Below, in pieces: positions 22,775-31,141 of a stretch of 41,182 bases of DNA (position 1 is the first letter of the stretch; the number at the start of each line of letters is the position of its first letter). This stretch comes from an uncultured Collinsella sp. (GTDB lineage: Bacteria; Actinomycetota; Coriobacteriia; Coriobacteriales; Coriobacteriaceae). The DNA is taken from positions 1-41,182 of the forward strand of contig CAAEOE010000014.1 in NCBI GenBank assembly GCA_900757505.1, read 5' to 3'. The notes beneath the pieces are model-generated. The model worked only from the letters and a program-made list of their open reading frames with translations. It did no database searches and was not told the origin of the DNA. The position numbers and the translations under genes were made by a program.

Positions 22775-24180
22775 ATGAGCGCCCCCAACAAACCGATCGC
22801 GTGCTGCGCGACACCCGCATTCTGACGCTTCGCATTTGGGCTGTTGTCGGCTGCATTGTCATCGCCGCTGTCATCTTTAACCTTATGGGCATCCTGGCCC
22901 CGGTTATCGAGTTTCTCGCCGTTGGTTCCATCATTGCCTTTGTGATGTCCCCGATCACCAACTGGCTCGAGCACCATGGCGTGAATCGCGGCATCGGTTC
23001 GCTTGTCGCGCTTATTATTGTTGTTGCCGTGCTCGTCGGTGTCGTTTGCATCTTGTCGCCGATTCTCTTTGGTCAGATCATGGAAGTACTGAGCCGCCTA
23101 CCCGAGCAGCTTCGTGTTGCGGGTGGCGATCTCAATGAGATGATCTCGCATGCCAAGACGCTCAACAACACGCCGCTCAAGGAGTACCTGGACGATAATC
23201 TTTCGTCGCTGGTTGCCGTGGCATCGAAGTATGTGTCTCAGATTGCTGCCGAGCTTGGCCGCGGTGTGTTCCCGCTCATCACCAATACGGCCTCGCAGTT
23301 GTTCGTGATCTTCCTTGGTCTGGTGCTTGCGTACTGGATGGCCTGCGACTACCCTCGCATGCACCACGAGATTTGCACCATCATCGGTCAGGAGAAGGAG
23401 ACCTCGTACCGCTTTATGGTCGCCATCCTTTCTCGCTCTGTCGGCGGCTACATGCGCGGTATGGTCGTGACGTCCATCTGCGGTGGTTTCCTCGCCTTTA
23501 TCGGTTTTATGATCATCGGCCATCCGTATGCGGCGCTCATGGCTATCTTTACCGGCATCATGCATTTGGTTCCGGTCGTCGGTCCTTGGGTGAGCGCAGC
23601 AATCGCCACAGTGCTCGGTTTCATGTTCAGCCCCATGTTGGCGTTATGGACGCTCATCGTGACGATGGTCGCGCAAAACGTCACCGATAACGTCATTTCG
23701 CCTAAGGTCATGCAGAGCTCGGTACAGGTGCATCCCATCATGAGCCTCACGGCGCTCGTTATTGGCTCGGCACTCATGGGCCCCATCGGCATGATTATTG
23801 CCATCCCGCTTTGTGCGGCCCTCAAGGGTATCTTCGTGTACTACTTCGAGAATGAGACCGGCCGACAGCTTGTGGCCTATGACGGCGCCGTGTTTAAGGG
23901 CACGCCGTACCGCGATGCCGATGGCAACCCGGTCGCCGCCTACGACGCGCTCGGCGACGACACCTTCATCTACGAGTCTGAGCTTATCGGTAACGAGACT
24001 GCGCCCGAGGCCAAGGCCATGCCCAAGCCCGAGCTCGATAATCCCTGGATCAAGCTCTCTGGTCTGCAGCCCGATGCGACGGGCTTCTTCAAGAACCCCT
24101 TCGCTAAGGATGACGATTCCAACACGGATGACGACACCAAAACCGGCATCGACGGCTCCATGGACGATGATGACAACTAG
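22771..24180 (+). CDS. AI-2E family transporter-like membrane protein
   Basis: A 469-residue polytopic membrane protein of the AI-2E/PerM family (DUF20), which includes TqsA and other exporters or Na+/H+ antiporters. Two helices near the N terminus, a soluble central region, and a cluster of helices follow, with the family segment HLVPVVGPWVSAA and PKVMQSSVQVHPIMSLTALVIG. The C-terminal 110 residues are an extra soluble, acidic tail ending DDDTK...DDDDN. Substrate unknown. ATG overlaps the sigma factor stop (ATGA), so it belongs to the stress operon. Confidence 0.88.
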   Translation: MNERPQQTDRVLRDTRILTLRIWAVVGCIVIAAVIFNLMGILAPVIEFLAVGSIIAFVMSPITNWLEHHGVNRGIGSLVALIIVVAVLVGVVCILSPILFGQIMEVLSRLPEQLRVAGGDLNEMISHAKTLNNTPLKEYLDDNLSSLVAVASKYVSQIAAELGRGVFPLITNTASQLFVIFLGLVLAYWMACDYPRMHHEICTIIGQEKETSYRFMVAILSRSVGGYMRGMVVTSICGGFLAFIGFMIIGHPYAALMAIFTGIMHLVPVVGPWVSAAIATVLGFMFSPMLALWTLIVTMVAQNVTDNVISPKVMQSSVQVHPIMSLTALVIGSALMGPIGMIIAIPLCAALKGIFVYYFENETGRQLVAYDGAVFKGTPYRDADGNPVAAYDALGDDTFIYESELIGNETAPEAKAMPKPELDNPWIKLSGLQPDATGFFKNPFAKDDDSNTDDDTKTGIDGSMDDDDN

Positions 24181-24230
24181 CGGGGTAATTCGGATTAATA
24201 TTCATACGCGCTAACATGCAATTTCGCTGA

Positions 24231-24260
24231 AGGGCCGGCATTGTGCCGGCCCTCTTTTTT
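24231..24260 (+). terminator. Terminator of the sigma factor operon
   Basis: AGGGCCGGCA (24231-24240) and TGCCGGCCCT (24244-24253) form a perfect 10-bp stem with a 3-nt loop, then CTTTTTT. Confidence 0.9.
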
Positions 24261-24286
24261 GCACTTGCGCGGTGGGATGGTAATAT
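24258..24286 (+). promoter_or_regulatory. Probable promoter of alaS
   Basis: TTTGCA (24258-24263) and TAATAT (24281-24286) are spaced exactly 17 bp, directly after the preceding terminator. Confidence 0.5.
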
Positions 24287-24332
24287 CGTTACGTTTGAAC
24301 TGTTTCGATGTGAAACCGAGGAGATTCCCTCT

Positions 24333-26990
24333 ATGAGTGCTGACTACCCGTCAATGACTACGGCCGAGATTCGCTCCAAGTTCCTCAACTTCTTTGAGGA
24401 GCGCGGTCTTAAGCTCTATCCTTCTTCGTCCCTCGTCCCCGACGATCCTTCGCTGCTGCTTGCCAACGCCGGCATGAACCAGTTTAAGGAGTACTACCAG
24501 GGCAAGAAGACCATGAAGGAGATCGGCGCTATCTCCTGCCAGAAGTGCGTCCGCACCAACGACATCGATTGCATCGGCGAGGACGGCCGTCACCTGTCCT
24601 TCTTCGAGATGCTCGGCGACTTCTCCTTTGGCGGCGTCTCCAAGCAGCAGGCTTGCGCCTGGGCCTTTGAGCTCATCACCAAGGAGTTCAAGCTGCCGCT
24701 CGACCGCCTGTACTTTACCGTCTTTACCGAGGACGACGAGACCCACGACGTGTGGCGTTCTCTGGGCGTTGCCGAGGACCACATCTCCCGCCTGGGCGAG
24801 GACGACAACTTCTGGGCCGCTGGCCCCACTGGCCCCTGCGGTCCCTGCTCCGAGATCTACTTTGACATGGGCGAGGAGGTTGGCTGCGGTAGTCCCGACT
24901 GCAAGCCCGGCTGCGACTGCGACCGCTTCCTGGAGTTCTGGAACCTCGTCTTTACCCAGTATGATCGCCAGGAGGACGGCTCCATGCCGGAGCTGCCGCA
25001 CCGCAACCTCGATACGGGCATGGGCCTGGAGCGCATGGCCGCCATCATGCAGCACAAGACCGCCAACTACGACGGCGACTTGATGCAGCATCTCATCAAG
25101 CTGGGCGAGAAGATTAGCGGCAAGACCTATGACGCCGACGATTACTCCGGCGCCAGCCGCTCCCTGCGTATCATCGCCGACCACTCCCGTGCCGTCGACT
25201 TTATGATCTCGGACGGCATCCTTCCCGGTAACGAGGGTCGCGAGTACGTCCTTCGCCGCCTGCTCCGTCGTGCCGTGTTCCACGGTCGCCTGCTGGGCAT
25301 CGAGGGCGCCTTCCTGACCAAGTTCATCGACGAAGTCAACGCTCAGATGGGCGAGGCTTATCCCGAGCTGCTCAAGAACGTCGCCCTCGTCAAGGGTATC
25401 GTCGCCTCCGAGGAGGAGCGCTTCTCCACGACGCTCGACAACGGCCGTGTTTACCTGGACGAGGCCCTGGCAGCGCTTGCCGAGGGCGCTGTGCTTCCGG
25501 GCGACGTTGCCTTTAAGCTGCACGACACCTTTGGTTTCCCCATCGACCTGACCGTCGAGATCGCCGGCACCGCTGGCCACGATGTCGATATGGACGGCTT
25601 CACTGCCTGCATGGAGGACCAGAAGGCTCGCGCCCGCGCCAATGCCAAAGGCGACGCCTGGGGCAGCTTCAACGACGTTTGGGTCGAGCTTTCCGACAAG
25701 GTCGCCGCGACTGAGTTCGACGGCTATGACAACGATGTGATCGAGGGTGCCAAGGTTGTTGCCATCGTGCGCAACGGCGAGTCCGTCGAGTCCGCTGCCG
25801 CCGGCGAGGACGTCGAGGTCGTTCTCGACCGCACTCCGTTCTATGCCGAGATGGGTGGCCAGCAGGGCGATGCCGGCGAGCTTTCCGCCGAGGGCGTTTC
25901 GCTGACCGTTTCCGATACCAAGAACCACAACGGCCTGTATGCTCACGTCGCCCACATTGCCGAGGGCACGCTGGCCGTCGGTGCTACCGTGACCGCCGCG
26001 CTCGACGCCGAGCGCCGTGGCTTCCTGCGCCGCAACCACACCGCCACGCACCTGCTCGACGCCGCCCTTAAGCAGGTCCTGGGCGAGCACGTCTCCCAGG
26101 CCGGCTCGCTGGTGACGCCCGAGCACCTGCGCTTTGACTTCACGCACTTCGAGGCCCTGTCCTCCGAGCAGCTCAAGGCTGTCGAGGACCTGGTCAACCA
26201 GCAGATCTTCGCTTCCAAGCCGGTCGTGACCCGTGTCATGGGCATCGACGAGGCTAAGGCTGCCGGCGCTGTCGCCCTGTTTGGCGAGAAGTATGGCGAC
26301 GTCGTCCGCGTTGTCTCCGTGGGCGCCGAGGACCAGCCGTTCTCCCGCGAACTCTGCGGTGGCACACACGCTGCCAACACCGCCGAGATCGGCCTGTTCA
26401 AGATCATTTCCGAGTCCTCCACGGGCTCCAATGTCCGCCGTATCGAGGCCGTGACCTCTAAGGGTGCCCTCGACTATATGGCCGACCGCCTGGCACTCGT
26501 TGACGCCGCTGCTACTGCGCTCAAGTGCCGCGTGGATGAGGTTCCCGCTCGCGTGGAGAACCTGCAGGCCGAGCTGCGCGAGACGTCCAATAAGCTCAAG
26601 AAGGCTCTGACCGGTGGCTCCTCCGACGCCATCTCCAGCGCCATCGAGGGCGCCGTCGAGCTCGACGGCTATAAGCTCGTTGTCGCTGAGCTTCAGGGCC
26701 TTGAGGCTGCCGACCTGCGCAACGTATGGGATACCGTGCATCAGAAGGTCGCCGGCCCTGTTGCTTGTGTCGTCGCCAGCGTGACTGAGAAGGGCACTCC
26801 GGCCCTGCTCGCTGCCGGCTCCGATGACGCCGTCAAGGCCGGTTTCCACGCCGGTAACGTGATCAAGCAGATCGCGGGTCTGGTCGACGGTCGCGGTGGC
26901 GGTCGTCCCAACATGGCCCAGGCCGGTGGCAAGAATGCTGCCGGCATCGCCGATGCCCTCGCGGCCGCTAAGACCGCGCTCGGCGCCTAA
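24333..26990 (+). CDS. alaS: Alanyl-tRNA synthetase
   Basis: Class II synthetase that charges tRNA-Ala. The 885 residues show the catalytic N-terminal core (IRSKFLNFFEERG, LANAGMNQFKEYY, GRHLSFFEMLGDFSFG), a cysteine-rich insert GCGSPDCKPGCDCDRFLEFWN seen in Gram-positive AlaRS, the editing-domain zinc ligands HTATH (569-573) and CGGTH (675-679), and a C-terminal oligomerisation domain ending GRGGGRPNMAQAGG. ATG 24333 has GAGGAG 9 bases upstream; the longer frame runs back into the terminator and is unlikely. It opens a run of co-directional genes; ruvX starts 17 bases after it, as in many bacteria. Confidence 0.97.
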   Translation: MSADYPSMTTAEIRSKFLNFFEERGLKLYPSSSLVPDDPSLLLANAGMNQFKEYYQGKKTMKEIGAISCQKCVRTNDIDCIGEDGRHLSFFEMLGDFSFGGVSKQQACAWAFELITKEFKLPLDRLYFTVFTEDDETHDVWRSLGVAEDHISRLGEDDNFWAAGPTGPCGPCSEIYFDMGEEVGCGSPDCKPGCDCDRFLEFWNLVFTQYDRQEDGSMPELPHRNLDTGMGLERMAAIMQHKTANYDGDLMQHLIKLGEKISGKTYDADDYSGASRSLRIIADHSRAVDFMISDGILPGNEGREYVLRRLLRRAVFHGRLLGIEGAFLTKFIDEVNAQMGEAYPELLKNVALVKGIVASEEERFSTTLDNGRVYLDEALAALAEGAVLPGDVAFKLHDTFGFPIDLTVEIAGTAGHDVDMDGFTACMEDQKARARANAKGDAWGSFNDVWVELSDKVAATEFDGYDNDVIEGAKVVAIVRNGESVESAAAGEDVEVVLDRTPFYAEMGGQQGDAGELSAEGVSLTVSDTKNHNGLYAHVAHIAEGTLAVGATVTAALDAERRGFLRRNHTATHLLDAALKQVLGEHVSQAGSLVTPEHLRFDFTHFEALSSEQLKAVEDLVNQQIFASKPVVTRVMGIDEAKAAGAVALFGEKYGDVVRVVSVGAEDQPFSRELCGGTHAANTAEIGLFKIISESSTGSNVRRIEAVTSKGALDYMADRLALVDAAATALKCRVDEVPARVENLQAELRETSNKLKKALTGGSSDAISSAIEGAVELDGYKLVVAELQGLEAADLRNVWDTVHQKVAGPVACVVASVTEKGTPALLAAGSDDAVKAGFHAGNVIKQIAGLVDGRGGGRPNMAQAGGKNAAGIADALAAAKTALGA

Positions 26991-27007
26991 GAATCTAAGA
27001 AGTCGCT

Positions 27008-27436
27008 GTGGTTGCGCTCGCGCTGGACATAGGGGAGACCAGGATTGGCATCGCCGTCTCGAGCCGTGATGGCAAGATGGCGATGCCTGTCAAGGTGCTT
27101 CCGGCTGCCGAGGTCACCGGTATGGCCAAGACGTTCCGCTACCTGGTTGAGGACTATGAGCCCGACATCCTGGTAAGCGGACGTCCCCTGACCATGGCCG
27201 GTGAGCCCGGTCCTCAGGCCGAGCGCGTTGCCGCTGTGGCGCAAAAGATTGCCGACGAGCTCGATCTTCCGTTGGAGTTTGAGGACGAGCGTTTGTCCTC
27301 GCAAGAGGCCAAGCGTATCCTGCGCGAGCAGGGACTCAACGAAAAGCAGATGAGGGGCAAGATCGACATGATTGCCGCCAGCCTGTTTTTGCAGACGTGG
27401 CTCGATCGTAAAAACGAGGAGGTTTCGCATGCCTAG
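27008..27436 (+). CDS. ruvX: YqgF/RuvX-family nuclease (pre-16S rRNA processing / Holliday junction resolvase-like)
   Basis: RNase H-like fold protein. YqgF homologues mature the 5' end of 16S rRNA, and RuvX in M. tuberculosis cleaves Holliday junctions. The 142 residues show LALDIGETRIGIAVS (first catalytic Asp), VSGRPLTMAGEPG, and LEFEDERLSSQEAKRIL with KIDMIAASLFLQTWLD (later acidic residues). GTG 27008 is preceded by AAGAAG at 6 bases. Its last 8 bases overlap mltG, implying coupled translation. Confidence 0.92.
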   Translation: MVALALDIGETRIGIAVSSRDGKMAMPVKVLPAAEVTGMAKTFRYLVEDYEPDILVSGRPLTMAGEPGPQAERVAAVAQKIADELDLPLEFEDERLSSQEAKRILREQGLNEKQMRGKIDMIAASLFLQTWLDRKNEEVSHA

Positions 27437-28862
27437 TGCTTCCGATCCGCGCCAGCCGAATCGTACACAGCAGCCGGCGTCGCGCCCTGCCCAGCCTGGC
27501 CAGCGTCCGGCACAGCCGACGCAGCGCGCAGCTCAGCCTGCCGCGCGCCCGGCGCAGTCCTTCTCTCGTTCGGCCCAACCTGTTCAACGGACGGGTCAGC
27601 AGCCTTCTGCTCGTTCGGTTCAGCATTCGGCTTCTCACGCGGCTCAGCAGCCCACTGCTCGTACGGCCCAGCCTGCAGGCGGCACCCGCTTTAAGCAGCA
27701 GGCACCTACCCAGCGAACGCAGGCCCCCCAATCGCATTCGCATCACGCTCGTGGTTCGCATGGCGTTGCTCCGGCGACCCGCTCGAGCTACAACACGCAT
27801 GCTCGTCGCGGTGCTCAAAAGAAAAGCTCCCCGGTGCCTATGATTATCGGTGGCGTTGTTGCCGTGCTTGCGCTTGTCGCGATCGTTTTCTTTGTCGTGC
27901 CAGCCGTCAAGGGCTTCTTTGGCGGTGAGGGTGCGAAAGTCGTTGCAGGCCAGCAGGTTACTATCACGATTCCCGACGGTGCCTCGGGTGACAGCATCGC
28001 TTCGATTCTCTCCGAGAATCATATCGTCGAAAATCCCAAGGATTATTATGCGGCGGTGAAAAAGCTCAACGCCGATATGTCGCTCAAGCCTGGTGATTAT
28101 TCGTTCACCACACTCATGGATGCGACCAAGGTTGTTCAGCAGCTCATGGAAGGCCCCAACGCGGGCTCCAATGCGCTGACTATCCCTGAGGGCCTGACGG
28201 TCGATCAAGTCGCCGACCGTGTGGCCCAGGCCTACGACAGCATCTCTAAGGAAGACTTCCTCAACCAGGCCAAGGCCTCCAACTACGTGGACGACTATAG
28301 CTTCCTTAAGGGCGCCGCTAACGACTCGCTCGAGGGTTTCTTGTTCCCCAAGACCTATTCGTTGGGTGATTCGCCGACGGCCGATGGCGTGATTCGCGCT
28401 ATGCTCGATCAGTTTAAGACCGAGTACAAGTCGCTTGACTTTGCGAACTGCGAAGCCAAGATTAAGGAGCGCTATGGCGTGGAGATGTCCGACTACGACA
28501 TCGTCAACTTGGCCTCTATCGTTGAGCGCGAGGGCCTCAACGCCGACCAGCGCGCGCACGTGGCCTCGGTCTTCTACAACCGCCTTGCCGGCAAGCTCGA
28601 CGGTCTGCGCTATCTCAACAGCGATGCGACCATGATGTATGTCACCGGTGGCGAGGTTACCGCCGACGACCTGCAGAGCGATAGTCCGTATAACACCTAT
28701 AAGCACGAGGGTCTGCCACCCACGCCCATCTGCTCTCCGTCGCTCGAGGCACTCAAGGCCACGCTTGAGCCGACCGACTCCGATGACCTGTATTTCTACA
28801 TTACGCAGGACGAGGAGTACTTCTCGCAAACCTACGAAGAGCATCAACAGTCTTGGAATTAG
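27429..28862 (+). CDS. mltG: Endolytic transglycosylase MltG
   Basis: Membrane-bound lytic transglycosylase that cuts nascent peptidoglycan strands. The 477 residues start with a 130-residue Pro/Gln/Ala/Arg-rich, low-complexity cytoplasmic tail, then a membrane helix (about 138-160, PMIIGGVVAVLALVAIVFFVV) and the YceG domain: LysM-like part QQVTITIPDGASGDSIASIL, SLEGFLFPKTY, and the catalytic ASIVEREGLNADQRAHVASVFYNRL with the conserved Glu. The C-terminal part PLPPTPICSPSLEALKA-like segment is also present. The extended N-terminal tail is unlike E. coli MltG. GAGGAGG lies 6 bases before ATG 27429. Confidence 0.94.
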   Translation: MPSASDPRQPNRTQQPASRPAQPGQRPAQPTQRAAQPAARPAQSFSRSAQPVQRTGQQPSARSVQHSASHAAQQPTARTAQPAGGTRFKQQAPTQRTQAPQSHSHHARGSHGVAPATRSSYNTHARRGAQKKSSPVPMIIGGVVAVLALVAIVFFVVPAVKGFFGGEGAKVVAGQQVTITIPDGASGDSIASILSENHIVENPKDYYAAVKKLNADMSLKPGDYSFTTLMDATKVVQQLMEGPNAGSNALTIPEGLTVDQVADRVAQAYDSISKEDFLNQAKASNYVDDYSFLKGAANDSLEGFLFPKTYSLGDSPTADGVIRAMLDQFKTEYKSLDFANCEAKIKERYGVEMSDYDIVNLASIVEREGLNADQRAHVASVFYNRLAGKLDGLRYLNSDATMMYVTGGEVTADDLQSDSPYNTYKHEGLPPTPICSPSLEALKATLEPTDSDDLYFYITQDEEYFSQTYEEHQQSWN

Positions 28863-28863
28863 C

Positions 28864-29361
28864 ATGAGGATTTTTAGCCCCAAACGTTACGTTGCCTCGG
28901 TCGATCGCATCGACCTTGATACCCTGTGGGCCGACGGCAAACGCGCCATTCTGCTCGATCGCGATAACACCTTGGTGCCGCGTGATACCGAGCAGGTACC
29001 CGCTGCGGTCTCCGCCTGGCTCGAGGCCGCCCATGCTAAGGGCTTTAAGCTGTGCATGGTGTCCAACAACTGGCATCGCGACCAGGTTATGGCGTCGGCG
29101 CGCGAGCTGGGGCTCGAGGCTATCAGCCACGCCATGAAGCCCGCCCCGTTTGCCCTGAAGGCCGGTCTTAAGCGTCTGGGCGCCACGGCCGACGAGGCTG
29201 TACTGATCGGTGACCAGCTGTACACCGACGTATGGAGCGGAAACTTTGCCGGCGTTGACACTATTCTGGTCAAGCCGCAGGCAACCCAGGACCTGTGGTA
29301 CACGCAGATCTTCCGTATCTTTGAGCGCCGGGCCCTGCGCGACCTTCCCTGCGAGGAATAG
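28864..29361 (+). CDS. YqeG family HAD-type phosphatase
   Basis: A 165-residue haloacid dehalogenase-superfamily protein of the YqeG (HAD IIIA) type. Motif I is ILLDRDNTLVPRD (nucleophile Asp plus acid Asp), motif II MVSNNWH, motif III the KPAPFALKAG lysine, and motif IV GDQLYTDVWSGNFAG. YqeG-like enzymes have been linked to phosphatidylglycerophosphate phosphatase activity in plants and cyanobacteria; the bacterial substrate here is unknown. There is no Shine-Dalgarno; the ATG begins one base after the mltG stop, so translation is probably coupled. Confidence 0.88.
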   Translation: MRIFSPKRYVASVDRIDLDTLWADGKRAILLDRDNTLVPRDTEQVPAAVSAWLEAAHAKGFKLCMVSNNWHRDQVMASARELGLEAISHAMKPAPFALKAGLKRLGATADEAVLIGDQLYTDVWSGNFAGVDTILVKPQATQDLWYTQIFRIFERRALRDLPCEE

Positions 29362-29369
29362 GTTTCGCC

Positions 29370-29903
29370 ATGTCTCAGCACATCAAACACGGCTGCGACC
29401 ATATCTTCTTTATCGGCTTTTTGGGCGCGGGCAAGTCGACGCTTGCGCGCAATGTGGGCACTATGTTCAAGCGTCGATTCATCGATACCGATCGCTTGGT
29501 TGTGCGCCGTTGCGGCAAGTCGGTAACCGAGATTTTTGAGACCGAGGGCGAGGATCGTTTTCGCGAGCTCGAGACCTCGGCACTCCGTTCGCTTCAGAGC
29601 GAGCGCAGCCTGTTGGTTTCGTGCGGTGGCGGTATCGTCGAGACGCCGGTGAACATTGAGCTGATGCACGAGATGGGTACCTGTGTGTACCTTGAAGGCG
29701 ATTTTGAGGACTCGTTGCGCCAGATTCGCCGCTCCGATACCCGGCCCGATTTCCGCTCGCCCGAGCACGCTGCGCGCCTGTTTGAGCATCGCCGTCCGCT
29801 GTATCGCCAGGCCGCAGATATTACCCTTGATATTCGCAACAAGTCCTTCGAGGACGTTTCCTACCTTTGTGCCGAGATGCTTTTGGAGCGTGGGCTGCTA
29901 TGA
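29370..29903 (+). CDS. aroK: Shikimate kinase
   Basis: Phosphorylates shikimate at the 3-hydroxyl with ATP. The 177 residues show Walker A GFLGAGKST (16-24), the substrate-binding FIDTDRLV (37-44), ETEGEDRFRELE with the conserved Arg, SCGGGIV, and RPLYRQAADI near the end. All shikimate kinase signatures look intact, unlike the adjoining aroB-like gene. It starts 8 bases after the phosphatase gene and overlaps the next by 4 bases. No other shikimate genes (aroA, aroC, aroE, aroQ) are in the window. Confidence 0.9.
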   Translation: MSQHIKHGCDHIFFIGFLGAGKSTLARNVGTMFKRRFIDTDRLVVRRCGKSVTEIFETEGEDRFRELETSALRSLQSERSLLVSCGGGIVETPVNIELMHEMGTCVYLEGDFEDSLRQIRRSDTRPDFRSPEHAARLFEHRRPLYRQAADITLDIRNKSFEDVSYLCAEMLLERGLL

Positions 29904-31009
29904 TTCGCCGTCAACTTATCAATTTCCAAAACCGCAGTGTCGATGTCCGCGTCGGATTGGGCGCGTTCGAGGAGCTGTCGCGCATGTTTGCCTCGGCTGT
30001 GGGCAAGCCTAAGCGCGCGATGGTGGTTTGGAACGACGCCACATCCGAGCGTTTTGGTGAGGTCGTCGAGCATGCGCTGGTCGACGCTGGTTTTGCCGTG
30101 TCGCTGCTCGCCCTTGAGGTTTCTCCTGCCGGTGCTACGCTGGCCGATGCCGATACCGTCTTTGGCGCCCTGTCGGCTAATGTCATTACCTGCGACGATC
30201 TCGTTGTTGCCGTTGGCGATGCCGCAACCTGCTCGGTCGTTTGCTGGTGTGCCAATCAGTGGTGCGGTCGCACCGAGTGCGCCTTGCTGCCGACGACGTT
30301 CGACGCCATGCTCACGGTCGCGACGACCATGAAGCCGCTCGTCGCCTCGTCGGCCAATGCGCTTCCCGCTATCGCGTTCCGTCCCGAGCCGGGCTTGGTC
30401 GTGTGTGACCTCAACCTTGTTCGCGAGGCGGACCCCGAGGACCTCAAGCTCGGCTATGTGGTACTTGTTGGCACCATGCTTTCGAGCAGCAAGTCCCGCT
30501 GGAATCAGTTTACTGAGACCGTCCCCGAGATTCTCGCGGGCGAGGAGGTCGCGCTCGTCAATGCCGTTCAGTGGTCTCAGACTGCCCGCAAGGACGTACT
30601 GATGGCCACGAACCCGAGCGCCCGCCATGCGCTCGATTTTGGCAAGACGGGGGAACGTACCCTGCGCGCCTGCTTGGGCGATGCCGCTTCGCAGATCCCT
30701 GCCTACCAGCTGTTGTCCGAGGGCATGCGTTTTGAGGCGCGCGTTGCCCACGATGCCTGCGACTTCGATATCGATTACGTTTTTGAGGTCGATGACTGCC
30801 TGGAGGACTTTGGCATCGAGGAGCTTGCCTTCGACCTGGAGCCCACCGCGTTTATCGAGGAGTTCCGCAAGCAGCAGTTCGCCCGCTCGAACCGCAGCAT
30901 GTTGCCGCTGCCCGCAGCGCTCGGCGCCATTCGTCTAACGAGCGTTGAGGACGAGGTTCTTGAGCGCCATGCTCACGCCTACTTGGCTTCTCGCAAAGAA
31001 CTTCTCTAA
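29900..31009 (+). CDS. 3-dehydroquinate synthase-like protein, catalytic motifs lost
   Basis: The 369 residues align by eye with AroB over the central part: DDLVVAVGDAATC for the NAD loop LVALGGGVVGD, LLPTTFDAMLTV for VPTTLLSQVDSS, VVCDLNLV for VVVDLDCL, and HALDFGKTGERTLR for ALLNLGHTFGHAIE. The family's GGGVxGD, SSVGGK and AEVIK are gone, and the zinc ligands (Glu of AEVIK, His of LGHT, His of HGEA) are replaced by Val, Lys249 and a YQLL stretch. It is full-length and uninterrupted, so a retained non-DHQS protein rather than a decayed gene. It overlaps aroK (ATGA), which suggests a linked role. Its function is unknown. Confidence 0.75.
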   Translation: MIRRQLINFQNRSVDVRVGLGAFEELSRMFASAVGKPKRAMVVWNDATSERFGEVVEHALVDAGFAVSLLALEVSPAGATLADADTVFGALSANVITCDDLVVAVGDAATCSVVCWCANQWCGRTECALLPTTFDAMLTVATTMKPLVASSANALPAIAFRPEPGLVVCDLNLVREADPEDLKLGYVVLVGTMLSSSKSRWNQFTETVPEILAGEEVALVNAVQWSQTARKDVLMATNPSARHALDFGKTGERTLRACLGDAASQIPAYQLLSEGMRFEARVAHDACDFDIDYVFEVDDCLEDFGIEELAFDLEPTAFIEEFRKQQFARSNRSMLPLPAALGAIRLTSVEDEVLERHAHAYLASRKELL

Positions 31010-31015
31010 GTTTTA

Positions 31016-31044
31016 TTGACATCCATCGTCTTTCGTATCATGTT
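31016..31044 (+). promoter_or_regulatory. Promoter upstream of the Xaa-Pro dipeptidase gene
   Basis: A perfect -35 TTGACA (31016-31021) is followed by CATGTT at 17 bp (31039-31044); TATCAT (31036-31041) fits the -10 consensus better, but the spacing is only 14 bp. Confidence 0.5.
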
Positions 31045-31045
31045 G

Positions 31046-31118
31046 AGGGGCGGGTTTTCAATCGGTTGCGGATCTCATGCGATTCCGTTGTTCGGTTGAG
31101 ACCCGTCCCGTCTTTATA
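31046..31118 (+). promoter_or_regulatory. Structured leader of the Xaa-Pro dipeptidase gene
   Basis: GGGGCGGGTTTT (31047-31058) can pair with GAGACCCGTCCC (31098-31109), allowing G-U pairs, and the right arm is followed by GTCTTTAT. The fold could be an attenuator or an mRNA stabiliser. I recognise no known riboswitch class. Confidence 0.35.
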
Positions 31119-31141
31119 GAGACAACAAGAAAGGAATCTGC

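Noticed and set aside
24351..26849. An 832-codon minus-strand reading frame across alaS
   Set aside because: Long antisense frames are common opposite GC-rich genes; alaS has all its signature motifs.
29900..31009. Calling the AroB-like gene a pseudogene
   Set aside because: The frame is complete and coupled to aroK with no stop or frameshift. Decay would be expected to break it.
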